This document shows, in pieces, positions 17,615-26,900 of a DNA stretch of 64,000 nt; within the stretch, counting starts at the first letter, position 1, and each line of letters starts with the position of its first letter. The DNA is taken from the NCBI RefSeq assembly GCF_004005495.1, contig NZ_RZYA01000010.1, forward strand, positions 124,001 through 188,000, read 5' to 3'. The notes under the pieces were generated by a model. That model ran no database searches and was not told where the DNA came from. It worked only from the letters and a program-made list of their open reading frames with translations. The position numbers were made by a program, and so were the translations under genes. This DNA comes from Streptomyces antnestii. GTDB taxonomy: Bacteria > Actinomycetota > Actinomycetes > Streptomycetales > Streptomycetaceae.

Positions 17615-18292
17615 ATGGGCTTCACGATCGGCGGCAGCCGCGGGATTCTCGACATCCGGACCGGCGCGCGCCGCCGCGGCCGCACTTCGGGCCGCGCGTC
17701 GGACTGCACCTCGGTGGCCGAGTTCACCGGGCTCTGGGGCTGGGAGGCGGTGCCGGGTGCGCGCGCCTCGGCCGGCGCCTGTTCCTGCGGCAGAGCCGAC
17801 TGCCCCTCCCCCGGCGCCCACCCCCTCGACCAGGCGCCGACCGTGCCCGCGGGCGCGACGCTCGACGACGTGACCGAGTCCTGGGGGCAGTTCCCCGGCG
17901 CCGCGGTGATGCTGCCCGTCGGCCGGGCGTTCGACATCCTCGACGTACCCGAGGCGGCCGGCCGTCGCGCGCTCGTCCGCATGGAGCGCATGGGGCTCCC
18001 CCTCGGCCCCGTCACGGTGACCCCCGAGGGGCGCGCCCACTTCTTCGTCGCACCGGGCTCCGCCGCCGAACTCGGCTCGCTGCTCTACCGCATGGGCTGG
18101 GACGACGCCGCCCTCGACCTGCACGCGCTCGGCCCCGGCAGCTTCATCACCGCCCCGCCCTCCGACCGCGGCGGCCTCGGCCCGGTCCGCTGGCTGCGCG
18201 CCCCCTCGCTCGACACGGCGACACAGCCACCGCAGGCCCGCCTCGTCCTGGGGACCCTGGCGTACGTCGCCCATCGCTCCCCGGCCGGCTGA
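17615..18292 (+). CDS. Primase-polymerase (Prim-Pol) N-terminal-like protein
   Basis: 225-aa protein resembling the N-terminal archaeo-eukaryotic primase/polymerase domain found in mobile-element replication proteins. The family's Cys-rich element appears as CSCGRADCPSPGAHP (about residues 56-70). The acidic pair expected at the active site is seen only as FDILDV, not the usual DxD, and the later part lacks a helicase domain, so catalytic activity is doubtful. The ATG follows GGAGGG at ideal spacing. A small Prim-Pol-like gene beside nsdA is conserved in Streptomyces as far as I recall. Function unknown. Confidence 0.75.
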   Translation: MGFTIGGSRGILDIRTGARRRGRTSGRASDCTSVAEFTGLWGWEAVPGARASAGACSCGRADCPSPGAHPLDQAPTVPAGATLDDVTESWGQFPGAAVMLPVGRAFDILDVPEAAGRRALVRMERMGLPLGPVTVTPEGRAHFFVAPGSAAELGSLLYRMGWDDAALDLHALGPGSFITAPPSDRGGLGPVRWLRAPSLDTATQPPQARLVLGTLAYVAHRSPAG

Positions 18293-18305
18293 CGGCACCC
18301 CGTCA

Positions 18306-18355
18306 CACGAGAGCGCCCGCTCCCTGACCGTGTCAGGGGCGGGCGCTTCCTCGTG
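18306..18355. terminator. Bidirectional terminator between Prim-Pol-like gene and ftsY
   Basis: Arms 18312-18328 and 18332-18347 form a 16-bp stem with one bulged base and a 3-nt loop, extended by CACGA/TCGTG at the outside (18306-18310 with 18351-18355). It sits between two convergent genes and should serve both. Confidence 0.85.
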
Positions 18356-18364
18356 ACCGCGCGG

Positions 18365-19579
18365 CTACTCGCCGATCAGCGCGTCCACGAACGCCTCCGC
18401 CTCGAAGGGCGCCAGGTCGTCGGGGCCCTCGCCGAGGCCGATCAGCTTCACCGGCACGCCGAGCTCGCGCTGCACGGCGATGACGATGCCGCCCTTGGCG
18501 GTGCCGTCGAGCTTGGTGAGCACGATGCCGGTGATGTCCACCACCTCGGCGAAGACGCGGGCCTGGACCAGGCCGTTCTGCCCGGTCGTCGCGTCGAGGA
18601 CGAGCAGGATCTCGTCGAGCGGCGCGTGCTTCTCGACGACGCGCTTCACCTTGCCGAGCTCGTCCATGAGGCCGGTCTTGGTGTGCAGCCGGCCCGCGGT
18701 GTCGATGAGGACGACGTCGGCGCCCTCCTCGATGCCCTCCTTGACGGAGTCGAAGGCGATCGACGCGGGGTCGCCGCCCTCGGGGCCGCGCACGGTGCGG
18801 GCGCCGACGCGCTCGCCCCAGGTCTGCAGCTGGTCGGCGGCGGCGGCGCGGAACGTGTCGGCGGCACCGAGCACCACGTTCTTGCCGTCGGCGACCAGGA
18901 CGCGGGCGAGCTTGCCGGTGGTGGTGGTCTTGCCGGTGCCGTTGACCCCGACGACCATCACGATGCCCGGGCCCTCCAGCGCCTCGGTGTTGACCGAGCG
19001 GTCGAACTCCGGGACGAGGAGCTGGAGCAGCTCCTCGCGCAGCAGCGCGCGCAGCTCGTCGGGCGTGCGGGTGCCGAGCACCTTGACGCGCTCGCGCAGC
19101 CGGTCGACGAGCTCCTGCGTGGGCTGCACGCCGACATCGGCGGTGAGCAGCGTGTCCTCGATCTCCTCCCAGGTGTCCTCGTCCAGGTGCTCGCGCGAGA
19201 GGAGCGTGAGCAGCCCCTTGCCGAGCGCGTTCTGCGAGCGGGAGAGCCGGGTGCGCAGGCGCACGAGGCGCCCCGCGGTCGGCTCCGGAACCTCGATCTC
19301 GGGCGCGGCGGGAGCCGGGGGCTCCGCGACCGCGGTGGGCGCGGACGGCTCCGCCCCGCTGACCGGGAGGTCGACCTCCTCGATCGTGCGGCGGGGTTCG
19401 TCGCGCGGCGTCTCGGCCTCTTCGCCGATGTGCGGCTCGGCCGGAGGGGCGGTGATGTCGGGAACAGAGGGGGGCGGCGGGGGCAGCCGCTTCTTCCCGC
19501 GGCTGCCGACCACGAGCCCGCCGACGAGTGCGCCGACCACGACCACGGCGATGACTACAGCAAGGATGACGATTTCCAT
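18365..19579 (-). CDS. ftsY: SRP receptor FtsY
   Basis: GTPase docking partner of Ffh at the membrane, 404 aa. Starts with a membrane segment (residues 2-25), followed by a Pro/Glu-rich acidic linker to about 105. N domain 110-195, then the G domain with P-loop GVNGTGKTTT (about 215-224), DTAGR (about 300) and TKLDGTAKGG. The ATG at 19579 is chosen because the hydrophobic N-terminus begins there; an upstream in-frame start adds 12 residues with no support. The membrane anchor is typical of actinobacterial FtsY, whereas E. coli FtsY lacks one. Confidence 0.97.
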   Translation of the reverse strand: MEIVILAVVIAVVVVGALVGGLVVGSRGKKRLPPPPPSVPDITAPPAEPHIGEEAETPRDEPRRTIEEVDLPVSGAEPSAPTAVAEPPAPAAPEIEVPEPTAGRLVRLRTRLSRSQNALGKGLLTLLSREHLDEDTWEEIEDTLLTADVGVQPTQELVDRLRERVKVLGTRTPDELRALLREELLQLLVPEFDRSVNTEALEGPGIVMVVGVNGTGKTTTTGKLARVLVADGKNVVLGAADTFRAAAADQLQTWGERVGARTVRGPEGGDPASIAFDSVKEGIEEGADVVLIDTAGRLHTKTGLMDELGKVKRVVEKHAPLDEILLVLDATTGQNGLVQARVFAEVVDITGIVLTKLDGTAKGGIVIAVQRELGVPVKLIGLGEGPDDLAPFEAEAFVDALIGE

Positions 19580-19660
19580 AACTCGTCCAGTATCAGCCAT
19601 GGGCCCCCGGAACACGGCGGTTGCGGCCGCTTGTGGTTTCCTCCGAAGAACATAAGCCTC

Positions 19661-19690
19661 TTGAGTGCATTACTCGGACTAAAGTACGAT
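19661..19690 (+). promoter_or_regulatory. Promoter candidate for the NCS1 permease gene
   Basis: TTGAGT (19661-19666), an 18-bp spacer and TACGAT (19685-19690) fit the vegetative sigma consensus well. It lies about 110 bp ahead of the permease start and diverges from ftsY. The long leader leaves room for post-initiation control. Confidence 0.6.
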
Positions 19691-19802
19691 GGAAGAGGCC
19701 GCGTCAACGCGCGTAGAGTCCAACGCGTCCCCTCCCCACACCCCCCACCGGCTCTCCCGCCCCAGGGAAATGAGCCGAGCGAGAGGCACGGAACCCCACC
19801 GC

Positions 19803-21248
19803 ATGAGCAAGACCGCCGAAACCGAAGGCGCCCTCGAAACGCGCGGCATCGAGCCCGTCCCCGAGTCCGAGCGCACCGCCAGGACCCGTGAGCTGTTCCC
19901 GACCTGGGTCGCCGCCAACATCAGCGTCCTGCTGCTCACGATGGGCGCGAGCCTGATCGTCGCGTACAAGCTCAATTTCTGGCAGGCGCTCGTCGTCGCG
20001 ATCGCCGCCCCCGTCGTGTCGTACGGCCTCGTCGGCCTGATCGGCATCGCCGGCAAGCGCGGCGGCGCCCCGGGCATGGCCCTGTCCCGCGCGGTCTTCG
20101 GCCAGCGGGGGAACCTGCTGCCGGGCTCGCTGATCTGGGTCGCCCGCTGGGGCTGGGAGACGATCAACGCGGTGACCGGCGCCTACGCCGTGCTCACCGT
20201 CCTGGACATCCTCTTCGGCGTGAAGAGCAACAAGGTCCTGGTGATCGTCACGCTGCTGCTCTTCGTCGTCGCGACGTTCGTGATCTCCGGCCTCGGGATC
20301 AACGCCGTACAGAAGTGCAACAAGTACGCGACCTACCTCTTCGGCCTCTTCTCGGTGCTCGTGCTCGTCTATCTGATCGCCAACACCGACTGGGCCCGGG
20401 TCTTCCACCAGCCCGCGGGCAAGACGTCGCTGATGTTCGCCGGCATCGGCCTGATCGCCGCGGGCGGCGTCAGCTGGATCCCCGCGTCGCCGGACTTCAC
20501 GCGCTACCTGCCGCGCACGGCCTCGTCGGTGGCGATCGTGCGCAACTCCGTCGGTGGCGCCGGCATCGTCGTCCTGCCGATGGTCCTGATGGGCGCCGTC
20601 ATGGCGGTCTCCACGCCGTCCCTGGCCTCGGCCGCCGACCCGGTCTCCTTCCTCGGCGAGATCCTGCCGCTGTGGATCGCGGTCCCGTACCTCCTGATCG
20701 CCCTGGTCGGCATGCTGCTGATCAACGCGATGTCGATGTACTCGGCCGGCTTCACGGCCCAGACGCTCGGCTTCAAGGTCCCGCGTCACTGGGCCGTCTC
20801 GGTGAACGCCCTGATCTCGCTCGTCTTCGGCGGCATCCTGATGCTCGTCGCGACCAGCTTCATGGGCTCGTTCATCGCCTTCCTCTCGCTGCTCGCCGTG
20901 GCCTTCTCGGCCTGGGTCGGTGTCTTCGGCGCCGACATGCTGCGCCGCACGGAGTACGACGCGAAGGCCCTCGTCGACACCACGCGCGCCAGCGCCTACT
21001 GGTACAAGGGCGGCTTCAGCCCGGCGGCCGTGGCCGCGTGGGCGATCGGCCTGGCCGGCGGCCTGCTGTTCACCACGTCGGACTGGTTCACCGGCCCGCT
21101 CGCGGCGAACAACCCGATCGGTGAGTACGGCCTCGGCTGGGTCGCCACGATCGTGATCTCGGGCCTGCTCTACGTGGTCCTGCCCAAGCCCGCCGTCGTG
21201 ACGCCCGAGGCCCCGGCCGAAGAGGAGCGCGAGACCCTGGCTGTCTGA
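19803..21248 (+). CDS. NCS1-family nucleobase (cytosine/purine) permease
   Basis: 481-aa cation symporter of the NCS1 (CodB-like) family with about 12 membrane segments. Typical features: TRELFPTWVAANISVL at the first segment, the GKRGGAPGMALSRAVFGQRG loop, WGWETINAVTGAYAV, and SWIPASPDFTRYLPR. Substrates in the family include cytosine, uracil, hypoxanthine and hydantoins; the exact one cannot be read here. ATG 19803 is taken because homologues begin near there; an ATG 33 bp upstream (19770) is an alternative. A ribosome binding site is weak for both. Followed by the LLM oxidoreductase gene. Confidence 0.88.
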   Translation: MSKTAETEGALETRGIEPVPESERTARTRELFPTWVAANISVLLLTMGASLIVAYKLNFWQALVVAIAAPVVSYGLVGLIGIAGKRGGAPGMALSRAVFGQRGNLLPGSLIWVARWGWETINAVTGAYAVLTVLDILFGVKSNKVLVIVTLLLFVVATFVISGLGINAVQKCNKYATYLFGLFSVLVLVYLIANTDWARVFHQPAGKTSLMFAGIGLIAAGGVSWIPASPDFTRYLPRTASSVAIVRNSVGGAGIVVLPMVLMGAVMAVSTPSLASAADPVSFLGEILPLWIAVPYLLIALVGMLLINAMSMYSAGFTAQTLGFKVPRHWAVSVNALISLVFGGILMLVATSFMGSFIAFLSLLAVAFSAWVGVFGADMLRRTEYDAKALVDTTRASAYWYKGGFSPAAVAAWAIGLAGGLLFTTSDWFTGPLAANNPIGEYGLGWVATIVISGLLYVVLPKPAVVTPEAPAEEERETLAV

Positions 21249-21266
21249 CGTTCCGTCAGCTACCGT

Positions 21267-21308
21267 CCCCCTTCACCGGCGGCCCCCGTCCCCGCCGGGT
21301 GAAGGGGG
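21267..21308 (+). terminator. Hairpin between permease and LLM gene, covering the LLM ribosome binding site
   Basis: Arms 21267-21282 and 21292-21308 pair over 16 bp with one bulged G. The descending arm contains GAAGGGGG, which is also the Shine-Dalgarno of the LLM gene (7 nt before its ATG). It can act as the terminator for the permease gene, as an inhibitor of LLM translation on read-through mRNA, or both. Confidence 0.75.
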
Positions 21309-21315
21309 ATTTCTC

Positions 21316-22296
21316 ATGCCCGTCACGGTCGTGCGCTTCAACCTGGTGGACCCCGCGGCCACACCCGAGTCACTGAGCGCCCGCTACAAGGCCGCCGTGG
21401 AGATGGCGGCGTACGCCGACGACCGCGGCATCGCCACCGTCCAGACCGAGGAGCACCACGGCGTCGCCAACAACTGGCTGCCCTCGCCGTTCACCTTCGC
21501 CGGCGCCGTCTTCGGCGCGACCCGGCGCATCGCCGTCACGGTCTCCGCGATCATCGGCCCGCTGCACGACCCGCTGCGCCTCGCGGAGGACATCGCCGTA
21601 CTCGACCTGCTGAGCGGCGGCCGGCTCGTCACCGTCGCGGGCATCGGCTACCGGCCCGAGGAGTACGGGCAGTTCGACGTGGAGTGGAAGCGGCGCGGCC
21701 GGCTCCAGGACGAGCTTCTGGAGACGCTGCTCAAGGCCTGGACGGGCGAGGAGTTCGAGTTCCGCGGGCGCACGGTCCGCGTCACGCCGCGCCCGTACAC
21801 CCAGCCCCACCCGCTGCTCCTGGTCGGCGGCTCCTCGAAGGCGGCGGCGAAGCGCGCGGCCCGGCTCGGCCTGCCGTTCTTCCCGAGCGCGCATCTGCCC
21901 GACCTCGAGGCGTACTACAAGGAGCAGCTCGTCGAGCACGGCACCGAGGGCTGGACGATGATGCCTGCCGCGGAGACCGCGCTGCTGCACGTCGCCGAGG
22001 ACCCCGACCGCGTCTGGGCCGAGTACGGCGAGCACTTCCTGCACGAGGCGCGAACGTACGCCTCCTGGCAGTCCTCGGACATCAAGTCGGCGGTGAAGTC
22101 GGGCGCGACGACGGTCGACGAGCTGCGCGCCGAGGGCGTCTACCGGATCCTCACGCCCGACGAGTGCGTGGAGCAGGCCCTCGACACCTATGTGCTGCAC
22201 CCTCTGTCGGGCGGGATGCCGGTCGACGAGGGCTGGCGCAGCCTGCAGCTGTTCTGCGAAAACGTACTGCCCCGGCTCGACGACCAGGAGGTCTGA
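21316..22296 (+). CDS. LLM-class flavin-dependent oxidoreductase
   Basis: 326-aa luciferase-like monooxygenase with the TIM-barrel fold. Family motifs: the EEHHG stretch near residue 52, PLRLAEDIAVLDLLSGGRL (about 95-113), GIGYRPEEY and LLVGGSSKAAAKRAARLG. Such enzymes use FMNH2 or F420; the cofactor cannot be decided here, though cofC elsewhere in the window shows the host makes F420. The ATG follows GGGGG at 7 nt. The substrate is unknown. The adjacent NCS1 permease suggests, weakly, a nitrogen heterocycle. Confidence 0.85.
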   Translation: MPVTVVRFNLVDPAATPESLSARYKAAVEMAAYADDRGIATVQTEEHHGVANNWLPSPFTFAGAVFGATRRIAVTVSAIIGPLHDPLRLAEDIAVLDLLSGGRLVTVAGIGYRPEEYGQFDVEWKRRGRLQDELLETLLKAWTGEEFEFRGRTVRVTPRPYTQPHPLLLVGGSSKAAAKRAARLGLPFFPSAHLPDLEAYYKEQLVEHGTEGWTMMPAAETALLHVAEDPDRVWAEYGEHFLHEARTYASWQSSDIKSAVKSGATTVDELRAEGVYRILTPDECVEQALDTYVLHPLSGGMPVDEGWRSLQLFCENVLPRLDDQEV

Positions 22297-22336
22297 GCCG
22301 GGGCAGTGACGAGGGTGAGGAGATGGCAGCGGGGAC

Positions 22337-23761
22337 TTAACCCATCTCCTCCAACGCCTTGCCCTTGGTCTCCTTCACGAACTTGAGCATGAAGGGGATC
22401 GAGAGCGCGGCGAAGACTGTGTAGATGATGTACGTGCCGGAGAGGTTCCAGTCGGCCAGCGACGGGAAGCTCGCGGTGATCGCCCAGTTGGCGATCCACT
22501 GCGCGGAGGCGGCCACACCGAGCGCCGCCGCACGGATCTTGTTCGGGAACATCTCGCCGAGGAAGACCCAGACGACGACGCCCCAGGACATCGCGAAGGA
22601 CAGGACGAAGAAGTGGGCGGCGATCAGGGCGACCCAGCCCTGCGTGGCCGGCAGCTTCCCGTCCACCAGGTCGTACGAGAACGCCCAGGCCTCCAGGGCG
22701 AGACCGATGACCATGCCCGCGGAACCGACCAGGGCCAGCGGCTTGCGGCCGACGCGGTCCACCAGGACCATCGCGATCACGGTGCCGATGATGTTGATGA
22801 TCGACGTGGTGAACGAGTAGAAGAACGAGTCCGTCGGGTTCACGCCGACCGACTGCCACAGCGTCGAGGAGTAGTAGAACGCGACGTTGATGCCGACGAA
22901 CTGCTGGAAGACGGAGAGGCCGATGCCGATCCAGACGATCGGCTTGAAGTAGAGGCCGCCGTTGCCCTTGCCGGAGAGCAGGTCCTTGAACGTGGACTTG
23001 TGCTCGCTCTTCATCGCGTGCTCGATCTCGGCGACGCGGGCGTCCAGGTCGATCTTCGTGCCCTCGACCTCGGCGAGGATCTCCTTGGCCCTGGCCTCCT
23101 TGCCGACCGAGATGAGGAAGCGCGGCGACTCGGGGATCGCGAAGGACAGCATGCCGTAGAGGACGGCCGGGATGACCATCACGCCGAGCATGACCTGCCA
23201 GGCCTCCAGGCCCATGACCTGACCGCGCTGGTCGCCGCCGGCGGCTTGCAGGATCCCGTAGTTGACGAGCTGCGAGATGGCGATGCCGACGACGATCGCG
23301 GCCTGCTGGAAGGAGCCGAGCCGGCCGCGGTAGGCGGCGGGCGAGACCTCGGCGATGTAGGCCGGGCCGATGACCGAGGCCATGCCGATGCCGAAGCCGC
23401 CGATGATCCGCCAGAAGGCCAGGTCCCAGAGGGCGAAGGGGAGTGCGGAGCCGACGGCGCTGACGGCGAAGAGGACGGCCGCGATCTGCATGCAGCGGAT
23501 GCGGCCGATGCGGTCGGCGATCCGGCCGGCGGTGGCCGCGCCGATGGCGCAGCCGATCAGTGCGATGGCGATGACCTGGGCGAGCGTTCCGGAGCCGATG
23601 CCGTAGCGGTCGCGGATGGCCACGACGGCTCCGTTGATCACGGCACTGTCGTAGCCGAAGAGGAAGCCGCCCATGGCGGCAGCCGCCGTGATGAAGATGA
23701 CGTGGCCGAGATGATCGGGATGCGCTTCCCGGGCAGCCGGCGGCTTCGCTGTGCTGGTCAC
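22337..23761 (-). CDS. glcP: Major facilitator sugar/proton symporter (GlcP-like)
   Basis: 474-aa sugar porter with 12 predicted membrane segments. Sugar-porter signatures: GFLFGYDSAVINGA (about 34-47), RIADRIGRI between segments 2 and 3, the PESPRFL box (about 205-211) and RVGRKPL between segments 8 and 9, ending ETKGKALEEMG. In S. coelicolor the gene at this locus is the main glucose permease GlcP (established). GTG at 23761 was chosen for the GAGGAG 5 nt upstream and the family length of about 472 aa; the frame stays open 21 codons farther. It has its own promoter and operator at 23856-23895. Confidence 0.93.
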   Translation of the reverse strand: MTSTAKPPAAREAHPDHLGHVIFITAAAAMGGFLFGYDSAVINGAVVAIRDRYGIGSGTLAQVIAIALIGCAIGAATAGRIADRIGRIRCMQIAAVLFAVSAVGSALPFALWDLAFWRIIGGFGIGMASVIGPAYIAEVSPAAYRGRLGSFQQAAIVVGIAISQLVNYGILQAAGGDQRGQVMGLEAWQVMLGVMVIPAVLYGMLSFAIPESPRFLISVGKEARAKEILAEVEGTKIDLDARVAEIEHAMKSEHKSTFKDLLSGKGNGGLYFKPIVWIGIGLSVFQQFVGINVAFYYSSTLWQSVGVNPTDSFFYSFTTSIINIIGTVIAMVLVDRVGRKPLALVGSAGMVIGLALEAWAFSYDLVDGKLPATQGWVALIAAHFFVLSFAMSWGVVVWVFLGEMFPNKIRAAALGVAASAQWIANWAITASFPSLADWNLSGTYIIYTVFAALSIPFMLKFVKETKGKALEEMG

Positions 23762-23855
23762 GTGTACTCCTCGGGCCACGGCAACGGTGCCGGGGTGGGG
23801 GTGAGAGCCCTTCCAGTGGCGCACAACTTCGCGCCGCCCACCACTGAAGGTAAAA

Positions 23856-23895
23856 GCAACGTTGCAGAGACTATGCCTTCAAGTTTCGAAGTCAA
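23856..23895 (-). promoter_or_regulatory. glcP promoter with LacI-like operator
   Basis: On the minus strand TTGACT (23890-23895), a 16-bp spacer and TAGTCT (23868-23873) form a strong vegetative-type promoter. The predicted start point falls at about 23861, inside the perfect palindrome GCAACGTTGC (23856-23865). A palindrome centred on CG is typical of LacI-family operators. About 95 bp of leader precede the glcP GTG. Confidence 0.75.
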
Positions 23896-23969
23896 GAGGG
23901 GGGTAGCAGGGCTTTATAGACGCGCAGGTGACGAGCTTCATTCAAGTAATGAACTCTGGGCGCGCGCGG

Positions 23970-26900
23970 CTAGCGCAGCCGCTGGCTGATCACCTTCGAC
24001 ACCCCGTCGCCCTGCATCGACACCCCGTACAGCGCGTCGGCGACCTCCATCGTGCGCTTCTGGTGCGTGATCACGATGAGCTGCGAGGCCTCCTGGAGCT
24101 CCTGCATGATCCGGATGAGGCGCTGCAGGTTGGTGTCGTCGAGCGCGGCCTCGACCTCGTCCATCACATAGAAGGGGCTGGGGCGCGCCTTGAAGATCGA
24201 GACGAGCAGCGCCACGGCGGTCAGGGAGCGCTCGCCGCCGGAGAGCAACGAGAGCCGCTTGACCTTCTTGCCCGGAGGGCGGGCCTCCACGTCGACTCCC
24301 GTGGTGAGCATGTTGTCGGGATCGGTCAGGATCAGCCGGCCGTCGCCACCGGGGAACAGCCTGCCGAAGACCCCCTCGAACTCGCGGGCCGTGTCCCGGT
24401 ACGCCTCGGTGAAGACCTGCTCGACGCGCTCGTCGACCTCCTTCACCACCTGAAGGAGGTCGCTCCTCGTCTTCTTCAGGTCCTCGAGCTGCTCGCTGAG
24501 GAACTTGTGGCGCTCCTCCAGGGCGGCGAACTCCTCCAGGGCGAGCGGATTCACCTTTCCCAGCTGCTGATACGCCCGTTCGGCTGACTTGAGGCGCTTC
24601 TCCTGCTCCACCCGGACGAACGGGCGCGGCTGGTTGCGCGGATGTTCCGGGTCTTCGGGCAGTTCCTCGCCCTCGGCGGGCAGCGAGGGCGGTACGGGCT
24701 GCTGCGGCCCGTAGTCCGCCACGAGCCCCGCCGGTTCGACGCCGAGTTCCTCCAGCGCCTTCGCCTCCAGCTGCTCGATCCGCAGCCGCTTCTCGGCGCC
24801 GAGCACCTCGCCCCGGTGAACCGAATCCGTCAGCTTGTCGAGTTCCGCCTTCAGGTCCCGGCCGCGGCCCCGCTCGGCGACGAGCTCCCGCTCCCGCTCG
24901 GCCTTGGCGCTCTCGGCGGACGCCCGTTCCTGCTCGGCCCGTCCGACGGAGACCTCCACATGGGCGAGGAGCTGACGGGCGCCGGCGGCGACGGCCCCGG
25001 CCACCGCCGCCTCGTGGCGCAGCCGGGCGCGCTGCCGCTCGGCACGCGCGCGTGCCTCACGCTCCGCACGCGCCGCCCGGTCCAGCGAATCGGCGCGCCC
25101 GGCAAGGCCCTTCACCCGCTCCTCGTGCGTACGCGCCTGGAGCCGGGCCTCCATCTCGGTCTGGCGGGCGTTGGCCCCGTCGGCGGCGAGCCGGTCGCGC
25201 ACGGAGGTGTCCGGTTCCTCGTCGGCCGGCATCTCCTCGGCGACGGCGAGCCGTTCGGCCAGCTCCTCGGCGTCCTGTACGGCCTGCTCGAGGGCGTCCT
25301 GCGCCTTGGCCGCCGCGGCGGCGCTGCGCTCGGCCTCTCCGGCGGCGCCACGGGCCTGCCCGGAGAGCCGGCCGAGCTGCTGCGCGACGGACGACTTCTC
25401 CCGGTCGGCTGCCCGGCGCCGCTCCCCCAGCTCCTCCACGAGCGCGGCGGCCTCGGCGCGCCGGGCGGCGGCGGTGTGCTGCGCCTCGGTCAACTCCTCG
25501 CAGCGCACCCCGAGTTCGGCCAGTTCGGCGGCGGCCTCGTCGACGGAGGCCTGCACTTCGAGGAGGCTGGGCGCGCCGGCCGATCCGCCCTGCGCGAAGT
25601 GCGCGCCGAGCAGGTCCCCCTCGGCGGTGACGGCGGTCAGCTCGGGCCGCGCGTAGACCAGGTCCTCGGCGTCCTCAAGCGTTCCCACGACCACGATCCC
25701 GCGCAGCAGCCGCCGCACCGCGGGCATCAGCTCGGCGGGGCCCCGCACCAGATCGGCGGCGAGCGGCGGGCCGTCGCTCTCCGGCGCGTCGTCCGGCGCG
25801 AGGTCCGCCCCGTCCCTGGCCAGCAGCAGCGCCGCGCGCCCCGCGTCCTGCTTGCGCAGCAGGCGGATCGCCTCCGCGGCCGAGGCGGGGGTGGTGACGG
25901 CGACGGCGTCGGCCGCGGCGCCGAAGGCCGCGGCGACCGGGACCTCGAAGCCGGGCGTGACGGAGAGCAGTTCGGCCGCAGGGCCGAGGACGCCGGTCAG
26001 CGCGTCGCGGGCGCCGAGCAGCGCGCCCGTACCGTCCTTGCGGCGCAGCCCGAGCGCGAGGGCGTCGTGCCGGGCCGCCACCGCTGCCCGCTTGCGCTCG
26101 GCGGACGTCAGGGCCTCCCGGGCGGAGGTGAGCGCGGACTCGGCTTCGGCGAGGGCGGACCTGGCCGCGTCGTGCCGCTCGCCCAGCTCCGCGTCCCCGG
26201 CGTCGAGGCCGTCGACCTCCGCCTTGAGCTGCTCGTACTCCTCCTGCGCGGCGACGGCACGCTCCCGCGCCTCGTCCCGCGCGGCGGCGAGCCGGTCGAT
26301 CTCGGCCTGCGCGGAGGCGGCCCGCGAACGGGCCGCGTTCACCTGCCCGTTGAGCCGGGCGAGGCCCTCGCGCCGGTCGGCGATGGCCCGCGCGGCATCC
26401 TTGAGGCGGCGCTCCTCGGCGGCCAACTCCCTTTCCAGATCGGCACGGTGGGCAACGGTGTCGTCGAGGGCCCGCTCGGCCGCTTCGAGCGCGGCCGTCA
26501 ACTCGGCCTCCTGCTCGCGGATCCGGGCGGCCTCGCGCTCCATGTCCTCGGGGTCGCGGCCGCGCCGCTCCTCGGCGGGCGCGGACGTGGCGCTCTTGAC
26601 CCGCGCGTCGGCCAGCGAGACCGTGCCGCGCACGCGCTCGGCCAGCTGCGACAGCTCGTACCAGGTCTGCTGGGCGCGCTGCAGGCGTGGGCTGAGCTGC
26701 CGCACCTCGGCCTCCAGGAGCGCCTCGCGCTGGAGTGCCCTCTTCAGCTCGGCCTCGGCGGTGTCCCTGCGTTCCTTGAGCGCAGCCTCGTCCTCGATCT
26801 CGGCGCGCAGCGCGCCCCGCATCCGTACGAGGTCGTCGGCGAGGAGCCGCAGGCGTGCGTCACGGAGGTCGGCCTGGATGACGGCGGCCCGGCGCGCGAC

